DNA of 64,000 bases from Flavobacterium microcysteis (GTDB taxonomy: Bacteria; Bacteroidota; Bacteroidia; Flavobacteriales; Flavobacteriaceae), in NCBI RefSeq assembly GCF_006385255.1, contig NZ_VFJE01000053.1:310001-374000 (forward strand). The letters run 5' to 3'. A model generated the notes under the pieces. That model had not been told where the DNA came from, did no database searches, and worked only from the letters and a program-made list of their open reading frames with translations. Positions within the stretch are counted from its first letter, which is position 1. Each line of letters begins with the position of its first letter. Made by a program: the position numbers and the translations under genes. Positions 43,821 through 53,146 of the stretch are shown here, in pieces.

Positions 43821-44960
43821 TTATTTTTTGATGCTATTGATAAATGTCTGGAGAAGGGCATCAGTCTCTTCCAGAGTATTTCCGTTATTTTTCACAGAGC
43901 TTGAAATGATAAGAGTCAGCTTTGGATTAGTTGGATGTTCCAGAATATAAATAACAAAGTTGCCTTTTGGAGTCCAATCGGTCGCATTAATATGCTCACG
44001 CTCATCCGTATTGGTTTTGAATGCATAACCTTTCATACCATTGATAGTAACTGTTTCAAACATATTCATCAGGTTGCTATTCTTGACTGCTTTGTTGACA
44101 CGATATGAAAGCTTAGAAAGCCTGTTTTTCGAATCCAGCAAATTGTTGATATGGTCCCAAGGCAATGTATATTTCCCAATATCATAATCCTTAAATGGTC
44201 TTTTATCATTCATCTGGTTATAATTAGCATAGTATGTTCCTGCATGGATAAAATCGTCTGCCACTTCTTTAGCATTCAGACCTGGATATTTATCACTATT
44301 AAGAGCAAAAGCCGTATACCATATCTTGCCCTTTTCACTAAGCTGATACCCAATCTCAGTTCCTTCTCTGCCTAACATCCCGTTTTGCTTGGTATCCATA
44401 TCACCCGCTATATTGGTCTTATCGATTGCAAGTTCAAGGAATGGCATAGTAACATTTTTTGCATCCCAAATTGGCACATTGAATGTCATAGGTTCTAACA
44501 AATTTACACGTTGCCCGTATTGTCTGTAGCCTGTTTCTTCAGCAACATACAATCCGACTTTTACCTGTATCGTTTTCTGGGTTTCTTGCCCAACAGCTGA
44601 TGACAATGTCCAATCAAGCGTATTACCATCACCCAAAAAACCGTCTTCACCAAATACTTTAAATTTTTTTGTTGGTGTGTTACTTTTAAAAAAATCATCA
44701 ATGGCAACATACCCATCTTTTTGGAGATAAAAAGTCTGGATATTTTTTTTATTTGCATCAAGAAGCTGAACGTACAGTACGCTCACTCCAGAAATAATGG
44801 TGACTTTTTTCGGGTTCTTAAAACCAACCTGCAACGATGCTAGATCATTTTTAGAGACGCTGGCTCCTTCTTTGATTGCCTTCCCGTTGATAAAGGCCGA
44901 AAGTTGTGCATGACTTGTAGCACTCATGGCCAAAAGCATGACTAATAGGATTTTTTTCAT
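43821..44960 (-). CDS. Exported protein of unknown function
   Basis: A 379-residue protein with signal peptide (1-18, ...TSHAQ). The N-terminal half (~20-170) looks like beta-sandwich sequence (VTIISGVSVLYVQLLDANKK), and the C-terminal half (~175-379) has a mixed alpha/beta pattern (MLGREGTEIGYQLSEKGKIW, HPTNPKLTLIISSS). I do not recognise the family. It has its own terminator; the next minus-strand gene upstream (45061) ends with another terminator, so it is transcribed alone. Confidence 0.7.
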   Translation of the reverse strand: MKKILLVMLLAMSATSHAQLSAFINGKAIKEGASVSKNDLASLQVGFKNPKKVTIISGVSVLYVQLLDANKKNIQTFYLQKDGYVAIDDFFKSNTPTKKFKVFGEDGFLGDGNTLDWTLSSAVGQETQKTIQVKVGLYVAEETGYRQYGQRVNLLEPMTFNVPIWDAKNVTMPFLELAIDKTNIAGDMDTKQNGMLGREGTEIGYQLSEKGKIWYTAFALNSDKYPGLNAKEVADDFIHAGTYYANYNQMNDKRPFKDYDIGKYTLPWDHINNLLDSKNRLSKLSYRVNKAVKNSNLMNMFETVTINGMKGYAFKTNTDEREHINATDWTPKGNFVIYILEHPTNPKLTLIISSSVKNNGNTLEETDALLQTFINSIKK

Positions 44961-45002
44961 TTTTAGATGTATTTTATTGATCTTAAAAGTTTAAATCATC
45001 TC

Positions 45003-45030
45003 AAAAAACCACAACCTTTCGGTTGTGGCT
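45003..45030 (-). terminator. Terminator of the lipocalin-like lipoprotein gene
   Basis: CCACAACC (45009-45016) pairs with GGTTGTGG (45021-45028); on the minus strand it is followed by six T. Confidence 0.85.
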
Positions 45031-45060
45031 CACCAATGAATTAAGTAAGATGTTGTTGTT

Positions 45061-45558
45061 TTATTTTTTAGGAACAAATTTCATCGTCGTGTTATTTATC
45101 AATAACGACAAGCTTTCCGGACTAATTTCCCAAATGGTCCATTGAAATGGATCCAATGCACCTTCTGGCATTACGTTTAAGGTTTTGTCCTCATCAGTAA
45201 GTGACCATTTGCCAGTGTAATTTTTGACCGTATTGGTATGATCCATCATTTCAACAGTCACCTTTCCGTCAGCACTAAGGTTTAATTCGCTTTTCCCTTT
45301 CATGTCAGCCAACACTTTTTCAAGTTGTGCTTTGTATGCTTCTTTGTCCTTGGCTGCATTAAGGCCCACATTGTAATCAATATCATTTAATACCCAAACT
45401 TTTGTCAGGGTTTCTTTTACTGATACCGGAGCTTTTACTTCAGTTGCTTCGGTTGCAGTACTGTCAGTAGTAGCTGCATTGTTATCTTTAGTTTCTTTTG
45501 ACCCACAGGATACCGCTAGTGCAATAACCAGCCCAAACATTACATTTTTAAGTTTCAT
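45061..45558 (-). CDS. Lipocalin-like lipoprotein
   Basis: A 165-residue protein with a lipobox at residues 15-18 (AVSC, Cys18), a Thr/Glu/Ala-rich linker and a C-terminal beta-rich region (KVWVLNDIDYNVG ... YTGKWSLTDEDKTLNVMPEG ... WEISPESLSLLI) that resembles lipocalin-like small-domain proteins of Bacteroidota. It follows the 180-residue membrane protein by 32 bp on the same strand, so the two may be co-transcribed. Function unknown. Confidence 0.72.
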   Translation of the reverse strand: MKLKNVMFGLVIALAVSCGSKETKDNNAATTDSTATEATEVKAPVSVKETLTKVWVLNDIDYNVGLNAAKDKEAYKAQLEKVLADMKGKSELNLSADGKVTVEMMDHTNTVKNYTGKWSLTDEDKTLNVMPEGALDPFQWTIWEISPESLSLLINNTTMKFVPKK

Positions 45559-45590
45559 AGGTTTACTATATTAAACAGTTATTGATTTTT

Positions 45591-46133
45591 TTAACGGCCA
45601 TTACGCAAGCTTTCTACATTCTTTTTCTTTGCAATCCAGAAAGCAAATAGCGCTAAAACAATAAGAGGGATTCCTGTAATAAGTGCCAATGTTCTGTTTG
45701 AAAACCCTGAATATTTTCCTCCTTCTATGTCAGGCGAAATAAAATAAGTGGCTAGTAAAAGCAGAATAGACATTACAAGTAACGTCTTTGACGATTTCAA
45801 ATTCGGACGGAAAAGAAATACTCCAAATACTATTGATAAAACCATAGAAGCCCCAAACAATACCTGAACAATTGTAAAAGTAGATTCAGACGGAAGTTTT
45901 TTAATACCTGATTCTGCTTCAGCAATTTGATTTTCCATTTCTAATTTCGATTCGCCCGTCATGTTCTTGACTTCTTCTTTCATTAAGGTAAGGCTTTGCT
46001 GTGCCTGAGCAATCAATTCCTGACTTTCGCGAAGTTCATCCTTATCTCGCTGAGATCTCCAGATTGACGCAGAACTTGCGAGTAACACAAACAAAATGAT
46101 AAAGATTCCAAAAATGCGTACTGTTGTTTTCAT
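45591..46133 (-). CDS. Membrane protein with coiled-coil, unknown function
   Basis: A 180-residue protein: membrane helix ~7-24, charged heptad-like segment ~27-75 (RDKDELRESQELIAQAQQSL), then about three further helices (~82-104, 112-130, 150-170). No domain is recognised. It is followed by the lipoprotein gene (32 bp gap), a probable partner. The next upstream gene on this strand, the LytTR regulator, starts at 47066 and ends 184 bp before it. Confidence 0.65.
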   Translation of the reverse strand: MKTTVRIFGIFIILFVLLASSASIWRSQRDKDELRESQELIAQAQQSLTLMKEEVKNMTGESKLEMENQIAEAESGIKKLPSESTFTIVQVLFGASMVLSIVFGVFLFRPNLKSSKTLLVMSILLLLATYFISPDIEGGKYSGFSNRTLALITGIPLIVLALFAFWIAKKKNVESLRNGR

Positions 46134-46316
46134 TTAAATTGATTTAGGTTGTAATTAAGTTAAGTTTGTGCAGCAACTGGAAATCAGACCATTCCAGAAC
46201 TGCATTGCAATACTAAATCAAAAAGAAATGAAAATTTTAACCAATGAACCTGCGTAGCCTTTTGCAGGATTATCGTTAGTAATGAAAGAAGAAATGTTTT
46301 TTAGCAGTAAAGAATC

Positions 46317-47066
46317 CTATAGGTTTTCAAGTAACAAAAGGAATTCTTCTTTTTTGCGCACTGATAAAGGCACCGTAAGCTTGTTTTGCATTACGAGCGT
46401 ATTACCTCCATCTGATTTTATAAAATGGTCAAAATAGGCCATATTGACGAGATGCGACTTGTGAGTTCTGAAAAAATTATAAGGCACCAACATTGTTTCG
46501 TACTCTTTGAGATTGGTAGAAACAATAAGCTTTGGTGCATTGATAAAATTAAAGGTTGTATAATTTTTATCGGCTTCACAGCTTACGATATCCTGAATAT
46601 TGACCGAATAGATTTTATCCGCCGTTTTGAGTATCAGTTTTTGGAGATTCTTTGGGCGTTCGATATTAGCAAACAGGTTATTAAGTTTTGTATCGAAGAT
46701 TTCATTGCCGAATGATTCCTGGGCTTTTTTTACAGCATCTACCAATTCCATTGAGTCAAGCGGCTTCAATAGGTAGTCAATAGCCGAAAAGCGAAATGCC
46801 CGGATTGCAAAATCCTCATAGCCCGTGATGAAAATGACCTTAAATTGAATTGGTTTTAGTTTCTGGAGCAAATCAAAGCCAGTTCCGTCAGGCATCTCGA
46901 CATCAAGAAAAACAAGATCAGGTGAAGTGAGCTTTATTAATTTCACCCCCGACTCCACTGATTCTGCCTGCCCGATTATTGAAATGTTCGGACAATTTGA
47001 TTTTATAATCGCGATATTTTCTTTTCTAATACGCTCAATATCATCAATGACAACGGCTCGTAGCAT
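46317..47066 (-). CDS. LytTR family response regulator
   Basis: A 249-residue regulator: receiver domain (1-120) with Asp55 in LVFLDVEMPDGTGFDLL and Lys in YLLKPLDS, and a LytTR DNA-binding domain (~140-249) with KIYSVNIQDIVSCEADKNYT and NFFRTHKSHLVNMAYF. It resembles flavobacterial LytTR regulators that pair with a sensor of the LytS/histidine-kinase type, but none is beside it here, so its kinase is elsewhere. It may control the downstream 180-residue protein and lipoprotein (inference). Confidence 0.9.
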   Translation of the reverse strand: MLRAVVIDDIERIRKENIAIIKSNCPNISIIGQAESVESGVKLIKLTSPDLVFLDVEMPDGTGFDLLQKLKPIQFKVIFITGYEDFAIRAFRFSAIDYLLKPLDSMELVDAVKKAQESFGNEIFDTKLNNLFANIERPKNLQKLILKTADKIYSVNIQDIVSCEADKNYTTFNFINAPKLIVSTNLKEYETMLVPYNFFRTHKSHLVNMAYFDHFIKSDGGNTLVMQNKLTVPLSVRKKEEFLLLLENL

Positions 47067-47338
47067 ATAATTCTAGTTTTCGTAAATATAAGCAATTTTA
47101 AATGTTACTTATAAACCTAATCAACTAAAAAATATCAGCTGCCAGAAAATTCTATTCAAAACGGTTAACCTCAGCTATTCAACGTTAATACCCAAAAAAG
47201 CTACGTTGCTTAATTTAATAGCATATTGACTTTTCTTTCCTCTATATTTGAGTCATTCTGAAGATTTTTCAGGAAAGTAAACAACAACTAGCCGAAAATA
47301 AAAAAGTATATTTATAATTATAACACTATTTTTAAGAA

Positions 47339-47746
47339 ATGAAGAAAACAGCACTCCTTATCATTGCTTTAGTAAGCTTTACAATTACCAAGGCACAAAC
47401 TATCGAATCCGGTAGCCGTAGCACTATTGGCTACATTAAAAGTGACGGAACTATTGAAAACAGCAGCCGTTCAACGGTGGGTTATATTAAAAGCGATGGC
47501 ACCATTGAAAACAGCAGTCGAAGCACCATTGGCTATATTAAAAGTGATGGAACCATCGAAAACAAAAGCCGATCTACAGTTGGTTATGTAAAGAGCGATG
47601 GAACCGTAGAAAACAGCAGCCGCTCCACTCTAGGCTATATCAAAGATGATGGAACGGTTGAGAATTCCAGCCGCAGTACTATTGGTCATGCCAAAGGAAT
47701 CAAAAAAGAATGGGTAGCGGTTGTATATTTCTTTTTTAAGTTATAA
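47339..47746 (+). CDS. Small exported repeat protein (5-fold beta-flower type)
   Basis: A 135-residue protein: signal peptide (1-20), then five full copies of a 17-residue unit (consensus SSRSTIGYIKSDGTIEN, residues 25-109) plus a partial sixth, and a C-terminal aromatic tail (KKEWVAVVYFFFKL). I recall similar proteins named 5-fold beta-flower. The 51-bp units are not identical at DNA level. Function unknown; it lies directly upstream of the immunity-like gene array with a 99-bp gap. TATATTTG at 47243-47250 is a -7 candidate but lacks a -33. Confidence 0.78.
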   Translation: MKKTALLIIALVSFTITKAQTIESGSRSTIGYIKSDGTIENSSRSTVGYIKSDGTIENSSRSTIGYIKSDGTIENKSRSTVGYVKSDGTVENSSRSTLGYIKDDGTVENSSRSTIGHAKGIKKEWVAVVYFFFKL

Positions 47747-47845
47747 CCGTTTACAAAAGCTCCTACTTTTTTAGAGAAAATTATTTTGGAGCCACTTAAT
47801 TTTTGAATATTACAAAACGAAATAAACTATTAAAACATACTATAA

Positions 47846-48628
47846 ATGGGATTTTTTAAAAAGAAAGAAAAACAGGAAGAAACTGCTAAAAGCAACTTAT
47901 TACTTGCAATGCCAATGTTTAACAATGATGAAAGGTTTGATGTCGATAAGATAATAGCGTACCTCAAATCGGACTGGGGCATTGACGTGACGGATATCGA
48001 TAAATCTGCAGAGTCAGCAAGTTTTTCTATTCAGGGCGAAACAGTAGTATTAGCAACAATAGCTGCACAAATTCCAATGGGCGACATTCAAGGAACTGCA
48101 CAATATGCTTATAATTGGCCAACTGCAGTAAAAGATCTTGAAAATCACAATGTACATGCCCTTGTAACTATATTATCAAACAACAATACCGCTAAAGAGC
48201 GCTTTGCGGTTTTGACAAAAGTACTAACGGCTATTCTTGCAACGAGCAATTGTATTGGAGTATACCAAGGCACTCAATCCTTACTTATCCCAAAAGCACA
48301 ATATCTTGATAGTGCAGAAGCATTAAAATCGGACCGAATCCCTCTCGATCTGTGGATTTACATCGGTATTCGAAGAGGAGAACAGACGAATAGTGCCTAT
48401 TCATACGGATTGACCGCTTTTGACAAACTGGAAATGGAGTTTGTAAACGCACCTATGAGTTTGAGAGAATTGCACACCTTTTTAAGTCAAATTTGTGGTT
48501 ATGTCATTAACAGTAATGTTACCTTTAAAAGTGGTGAGACATTAGGTTATACAGCAGAGCAGAAAATCAAAATAACACAGTCAAAAGGGAAATTTGTAGA
48601 AGGAGAATCGTTTAAACTGGAATTATAA
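47846..48628 (+). CDS. DUF4261 domain protein
   Basis: A 260-residue cytoplasmic protein with the DUF4261 core (LLLAMPMFNNDERFDVDKII, ATIAAQIPMGDIQGTAQYAY near residues 72-91, IPLDLWIYIGIRRG). The function is unknown; the family is often seen near toxin or immunity genes. It is the first gene of a run of ten plus-strand genes with short gaps. No catalytic motif is visible. Confidence 0.82.
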   Translation: MGFFKKKEKQEETAKSNLLLAMPMFNNDERFDVDKIIAYLKSDWGIDVTDIDKSAESASFSIQGETVVLATIAAQIPMGDIQGTAQYAYNWPTAVKDLENHNVHALVTILSNNNTAKERFAVLTKVLTAILATSNCIGVYQGTQSLLIPKAQYLDSAEALKSDRIPLDLWIYIGIRRGEQTNSAYSYGLTAFDKLEMEFVNAPMSLRELHTFLSQICGYVINSNVTFKSGETLGYTAEQKIKITQSKGKFVEGESFKLEL

Positions 48629-48671
48629 AATTCGTAATTTAAATTGAACTCCTAATTAAAAAAAGCAAACA

Positions 48672-49187
48672 ATGCCTTACTATATCCTAGAACATGACAT
48701 TGATCCCGGAGATAAATATGTAAGCTGGGAAGCCGATGGCAATTTAGAACGGGCAATGGAAGGCAAACCTTTTCCAAAAACCTACTATCAGGGTGAATTC
48801 GACACTGATTTTATTTCAGGACATTACGGTATTTCTGCCAAAGCCAAAGATTTTTTCTTGTCGTTAAACATTCCGCACTTGGAATTTATACCGGTAACAG
48901 TGTACCACACCAAATGGGAAGAATCGATGGAAATCTACTTGATGAAAATCAATAAAGAAATCGATTGTGTCGATTATGAACAATCGGACTTGTTTATGCT
49001 GAGTGATAAAAAAATACGCCGTGTACGGAAATTAGTGGTCAAAAAAGACAGCATCAATGAAGACATTTTTACCATTCACAACCTGTTACATAGCGTAACC
49101 GTAAGCGAAGTGCTGAAAAATAAAATAACTGAATATGGTTTGAAAGGATTCCGGTTTGTCCCGACAGATAAATATCCTATGTATTAA
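48672..49187 (+). CDS. Imm11-like immunity protein
   Basis: A 171-residue protein. The C-terminal VSEVLKNKITEYGLKGFRFV (residues ~144-163) matches the end of Imm11/DUF1629-type immunity proteins, and the PYYILEHDIDPG start fits this class. The assignment is moderate. It lies 43 bp after DUF4261 and 8 bp before the next gene. The toxin it would neutralise is not in the window. Confidence 0.5.
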   Translation: MPYYILEHDIDPGDKYVSWEADGNLERAMEGKPFPKTYYQGEFDTDFISGHYGISAKAKDFFLSLNIPHLEFIPVTVYHTKWEESMEIYLMKINKEIDCVDYEQSDLFMLSDKKIRRVRKLVVKKDSINEDIFTIHNLLHSVTVSEVLKNKITEYGLKGFRFVPTDKYPMY

Positions 49188-49195
49188 AAATAAAA

Positions 49196-49747
49196 ATGGA
49201 ACAGTTAAAAGAACTCAAAGAACTGAATACAATGTTGCAGGCAACATTAAAAGCAAAAAGTCCTAAAATTACTGAAGAGCTTATACAAATACTCAACGGA
49301 ACAGCCATTACGATGTTGCCTACTTACGAAAAAAGCGATATTGCTTCCTTTAATTTCGAATACCGTCACGAATGGTTTTCAATAGTGTTTTTCGGTTCCA
49401 ATGCCAGAGGCCTAACCATTACGGAACCTATCAGTCTTTTGTTTAATGAACTGAATGAATACCATTCAAAATCAGAAGATGTAATGGATGAAATGGACGA
49501 GTTGGAAGAAAATCTGGAAGACGACACAGATGAATGGGAAGACATGATGGACGAATACAACGAAGAAAAAAATGAAATTTATGAAGATTGGTTCGTAGGC
49601 TGTTGGGAAGAGGCCCGAAGCCAAACACAAAACACGATGCCTACTTATTTCTCAATTGAAGAACTGGATTGCGGTACCGAACTTGTTTCGTCTGACTACG
49701 TTGAAATCAACAAAAATCAATCGGTAATTCGTTATTATACACATTAA
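49196..49747 (+). CDS. Acidic protein of unknown function in the immunity-like array
   Basis: A 183-residue very acidic protein with a coiled-coil-like segment at ~93-133 (MDELEENLEDDTDEWEDMMD). The middle has a WFSIVFFGSNARGL beta segment. High acidity is common in toxin-neutralising proteins. I do not recognise the family. Gaps of 8 and 9 bp to its neighbours indicate an operon. Confidence 0.6.
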   Translation: MEQLKELKELNTMLQATLKAKSPKITEELIQILNGTAITMLPTYEKSDIASFNFEYRHEWFSIVFFGSNARGLTITEPISLLFNELNEYHSKSEDVMDEMDELEENLEDDTDEWEDMMDEYNEEKNEIYEDWFVGCWEEARSQTQNTMPTYFSIEELDCGTELVSSDYVEINKNQSVIRYYTH

Positions 49748-49756
49748 TCAATAAAA

Positions 49757-50137
49757 ATGGCTGATTTAAAAAGGGAGGAACTAAAGAAACTTTTGTCTTC
49801 CATCAATAAAGAATTAAGAATACACGGCGGAAATGAAAATACCATTAAAATTACAAAGCTGAAATCAGCGCAAATTGATTTTTTATTGGAATTACTAACT
49901 GTTCATTTAGACGATTACAAAACTTTTGCAAGGACAAAGCTTGAAGAATTCCATGCAGACGATATAAAATTGGTGAACTATAAAATGCCTGTCAGTATAC
50001 ATAAAATCACGTTGCCCGAAAATGAGGAAGAAAATTGTACCTGGGAATTAATTATTGGCAGACTAAAATTTGGTTCTACAGAAATTATATTGGATATGAA
50101 AAAATGGGAAATTATTGATGACACAGTGGTAGGTTAA
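49757..50137 (+). CDS. Small protein of unknown function in the immunity-like array
   Basis: A 126-residue protein with an N-terminal helical part (ELKKLLSSINKELRIHGGNE, LKSAQIDFLLELLTVHLDDY) and a beta-rich C-terminus (WELIIGRLKFGSTEIILDMK). No family recognised. It is 9 bp from the previous gene and 41 bp from the SUFU gene. Confidence 0.6.
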   Translation: MADLKREELKKLLSSINKELRIHGGNENTIKITKLKSAQIDFLLELLTVHLDDYKTFARTKLEEFHADDIKLVNYKMPVSIHKITLPENEEENCTWELIIGRLKFGSTEIILDMKKWEIIDDTVVG

Positions 50138-50178
50138 ATTCTGGTTGAAGAAAAATCATATAAACATTGAAACAAGAA

Positions 50179-50811
50179 ATGAAAGAAGAACAAAACTTTA
50201 CAAATGAGCAATATGTTGAATACCACAATTTAAAGCTAAAATCAATAGAATCCATTTTAGGGGTTTCGGCCGAAAATATCGGGCTTTCAATAATCCCATT
50301 CGGAACTATTGGCGACATGACTGTTGGAGCTGTTGATATGTATTATTTTCCAAATCATATATCCGGTACCGGATTTACAACGATGCAATTAATTAACCCT
50401 GACGGAAAAGGCCCAAAGAATAAAAAAGGCACGTATGAATTAATCGCTTTTACAAAACAGGCCTATAATAACCCAGAACAGGAACCACCAACAGAATTCA
50501 ACCGAATTGAAAGACGCATTTGTGATACTTTTACGCAGATTGCTGGTGTAGCATCAAAAAAGGATTTTAATCCATTTGAGATATGTCAGTTAAAAGACGA
50601 TAATGGCGGAAACAAATACATCATTTTCGATATTTACAAAGAGTTTAAAATTGGAAAACAAAAACATCATTTGCTTCTATGTCATGAAATTTTTGAGGAA
50701 GAATTGGCTACAGTAGAGATGTTTGGGCATAAAGGTTTTGTAAATATGTTGAAAATGATAAATATTTACCCTTATAGTGATTTGGATAGAAATTGGGTGG
50801 GAGTTAGATAA
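50179..50811 (+). CDS. Suppressor-of-fused (SUFU) domain immunity-type protein
   Basis: A 210-residue protein; the ATG at 50179 is preferred over a TTG four codons upstream. The SUFU signature YPYSDLDRNWVGVR is at the C-terminus, with LLLCHEIFEEELATVEMFGH and ISGTGFTTMQLINPDGKGPK before it. Bacterial SUFU proteins are one of the known immunity superfamilies of polymorphic toxins. It supports the immunity interpretation of this operon. Confidence 0.8.
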   Translation: MKEEQNFTNEQYVEYHNLKLKSIESILGVSAENIGLSIIPFGTIGDMTVGAVDMYYFPNHISGTGFTTMQLINPDGKGPKNKKGTYELIAFTKQAYNNPEQEPPTEFNRIERRICDTFTQIAGVASKKDFNPFEICQLKDDNGGNKYIIFDIYKEFKIGKQKHHLLLCHEIFEEELATVEMFGHKGFVNMLKMINIYPYSDLDRNWVGVR

Positions 50812-50820
50812 TTAAAAATT

Positions 50821-50848
50821 ATGATTTATGATTTATGATTTATGATTT
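50821..50848 (+). repeat. Four tandem 7-bp repeats (ATGATTT) at a gene start
   Basis: ATGATTT is repeated four times from 50821, so an ATG appears every 7 bp in rotating frames. The last copy supplies the most upstream possible start of the membrane protein gene. Such heptanucleotide tracts can change length by slippage. Confidence 0.85.
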
Positions 50849-51276
50849 ATTTAAAAAAAATCCTTTGGTACAATATGTTTGACCTTGAAAGTAGAGGAAA
50901 AGATACTCAACTTGCTAAAAAAGGAACTTCCATGGTACTGGCTGGAACTGCCTTGATATTCATTATTGATTACGCCTTATGGAATTTAGAATTTATATCC
51001 GACAGTCTTTCGGATGCTACATTTGAAACGATAACTATATTGGGTTCAAAATTCATAGGTAAAGTAGTAGGACTTTTATCCATTGGATTATTTTATCTGT
51101 TCACTTTTGGAATGATAAGCAGAAAAAGTTTTTTTGAACAAACATTACAAGAATACGAAGCCATGTCTTTGGCACAAAAAGAAGAAGTAGCACAAAAAGG
51201 GAAATACCTCATCGTAATACCCTTTGCTTTGGCTTTGTTGTTGTTATTTTATATTATGTTTTTTAGATTAGACTAA
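50842..51276 (+). CDS. Small membrane protein in the immunity-like array
   Basis: A 144-residue protein from the fourth ATG of the 7-bp repeat; an internal ATG at 50875 (MFDLESRGKDTQ) would give 133 residues and is equally plausible. About three membrane segments (~30-50, 67-90, 125-143). A membrane protein fits the role of immunity against pore-forming or lipid-targeting toxins (inference). The next gene starts 3 bp after its stop. Confidence 0.6.
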   Translation: MIYLKKILWYNMFDLESRGKDTQLAKKGTSMVLAGTALIFIIDYALWNLEFISDSLSDATFETITILGSKFIGKVVGLLSIGLFYLFTFGMISRKSFFEQTLQEYEAMSLAQKEEVAQKGKYLIVIPFALALLLLFYIMFFRLD

Positions 51277-51278
51277 CT

Positions 51279-51935
51279 ATGGAACTCATTCTCACCATCG
51301 AAATAGAACCTAATGACTTTGCCAAAAACGAGTATGAATCTCCTAAAGGCAGTGCAACAGACTATCCTGATGAATGGAATGCGTATTGGTTGAAAAGCAT
51401 TTCAGACAGCCATCTGAACAACTTAAAAACTATTAAAAATGGTTCTTTTTTAGTGGACATTGCTACTATCAATGAAACAGAGTTGGAAATCATCTTACAG
51501 CAACAGCTCGAAGATATAGAATGGGATTTTTTTGAAGAACAGATAGGCAAATTATCCGGAGGAATTGTTGTAAAGGAAAACGATAACTTCCGTATCGAAC
51601 CCATGTGTTGTGGAGATATTGGAACTACAAAAGATTGGGAACAAATTTTTGAAACGGCTACCGACAACTGGATACAGCTCTGGATTGGACATCCCTGGAT
51701 TTTCTACAAAAGAAACAATGGAATGATTGAATTTTCAGACTATACGGAATCCACACCCGAAGATCTTAAAAACATCAAAAGCTTTTTTTCAATATCCGAA
51801 ACAGACTTGAAAAATCAGCTGTCAAACATCAGAAAACAGCAAGATGAATTTGAAATCAACATTCGAAAAGTACTTAACAAAATAAACATTCCTCATTCGG
51901 AACGTATCTCAAAATTGATAACTGGAAATGGATAA
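51279..51935 (+). CDS. Protein of unknown function in the immunity-like array
   Basis: A 218-residue soluble protein with a central RIEPMCCGDIGTTKDWEQI motif and WIQLWIGHPWIFYKR; a Cys-Cys pair is notable. I do not recognise the family. It is 3 bp after the membrane protein and overlaps the next gene by 8 bp, so both are translationally linked. Confidence 0.55.
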   Translation: MELILTIEIEPNDFAKNEYESPKGSATDYPDEWNAYWLKSISDSHLNNLKTIKNGSFLVDIATINETELEIILQQQLEDIEWDFFEEQIGKLSGGIVVKENDNFRIEPMCCGDIGTTKDWEQIFETATDNWIQLWIGHPWIFYKRNNGMIEFSDYTESTPEDLKNIKSFFSISETDLKNQLSNIRKQQDEFEINIRKVLNKINIPHSERISKLITGNG

Positions 51936-52464
51936 GACAGTATTGAATATAAACGATTTTTTCACTCAGCTGATTCAGTATGATTGGAAACGTTTTGATA
52001 CGATTGAAGATGCATTCGAACAATTAAAACAATACAGAGAAATACTCAACAGCTTTGAGACATTAGTAGTAACAGAAGCCGCAAAAGAAAATTTTGATTT
52101 TGACACTCTGTACACATTTATTCAGTCTCAAAAGGCAATTGCCACATTACCTTTTATGGGAAGACTGCATAGCATTGTCAACCCTTATCGCATGAGAGGA
52201 CAACTCATAGAAATAGCAAAAAAGATTGAATTTGACACTGAAAAAGTGAAACTTTCGGGTTTAATCTGCGAATGCGATCTTCGGTATAAATACGGGCAAA
52301 ATCCCAATTTTCAGGATTTACTCAAAATAGATTCGGGTAGCGATGGTTATTACGAGTATACAGTTTATGAATGTATGAAATGTAATTTTAAATGGTGCGC
52401 CTCAATCGCAGATGAAATGTCAGGAAATACAAAATTTGATAAATGGGATAACCAGTTCATTTAA
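51928..52464 (+). CDS. Protein of unknown function with Cys pairs
   Basis: A 178-residue protein. CxC in LICECDLRYKYG and CMKC in VYECMKCNFKWCASI form a likely zinc-binding set in the C-terminal half. Family not recognised. It overlaps the preceding gene by 8 bp and precedes the next by 5 bp. Confidence 0.55.
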   Translation: MDKTVLNINDFFTQLIQYDWKRFDTIEDAFEQLKQYREILNSFETLVVTEAAKENFDFDTLYTFIQSQKAIATLPFMGRLHSIVNPYRMRGQLIEIAKKIEFDTEKVKLSGLICECDLRYKYGQNPNFQDLLKIDSGSDGYYEYTVYECMKCNFKWCASIADEMSGNTKFDKWDNQFI

Positions 52465-52469
52465 AAATA

Positions 52470-53126
52470 ATGGAACAATACGATATACAATCCGAGTTAT
52501 TGAAAAACCATTGGAATGTAATGGGCACTACATATCTCTCCGCAAAGAAAAAGAATGTGGATGATGGTAATAATGATGCAGTACTTGAATTCCTGCACGA
52601 AGAATGGGAAAGAATATATCCGGAATTTGTGCTAAATCCTGTGAAAAATGAAGTTATAGAACGGTTTTATTTTGCCCAGACCAAAGGATTTGAAAAAGAA
52701 AAACAGCTCAACGGGGAAGTGACAGCTTTTCGTGTTTACTACTATTTGTGCCAGTACTTTTCATTAAAAATAGAGCCGAATGTGATAACGGATTATAATC
52801 CGGAAAACTATCCTCAATATGACATTCATTTTAGCGACACGAACCGACTCTTATTTGATCTGTTCTCTGAATTGTGGGATGAAATTAATCGAGACAACGA
52901 ATCCGATTTCTATTCTTTTGAAGAATTTGATCTGGAAGAATTTTATGAAACGGAAGTTGATTTATTACAATTGTTTTTAGCAGAATGCTGGAATGAGACA
53001 AAAGCAAAAACCCATTCAACAGCCATAGCCATTTTATCTGAAGCTACGGCAGTAGGAGACGATTATTTCCTTGACGAAAAAAGAATTTTATCGGATAGTG
53101 AAGCAGAAATTTTAAACAGACAATAA
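52470..53126 (+). CDS. Acidic helical protein of unknown function
   Basis: A 218-residue, mostly helical, acidic protein (DNESDFYSFEEFDLEEFYET). No catalytic motif or family is recognised. Its high acidity and position in the operon fit an immunity-type role (inference). The gap to the next gene is 20 bp. Confidence 0.55.
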   Translation: MEQYDIQSELLKNHWNVMGTTYLSAKKKNVDDGNNDAVLEFLHEEWERIYPEFVLNPVKNEVIERFYFAQTKGFEKEKQLNGEVTAFRVYYYLCQYFSLKIEPNVITDYNPENYPQYDIHFSDTNRLLFDLFSELWDEINRDNESDFYSFEEFDLEEFYETEVDLLQLFLAECWNETKAKTHSTAIAILSEATAVGDDYFLDEKRILSDSEAEILNRQ

Positions 53127-53146
53127 TTAATCATTTAAAAAAGAAC

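Noticed and set aside
47243..47250. TATATTTG as promoter of the 17-residue repeat protein
   Set aside because: Perfect -7 box but no TTG at a workable distance, so it is noted only in the gene entry.
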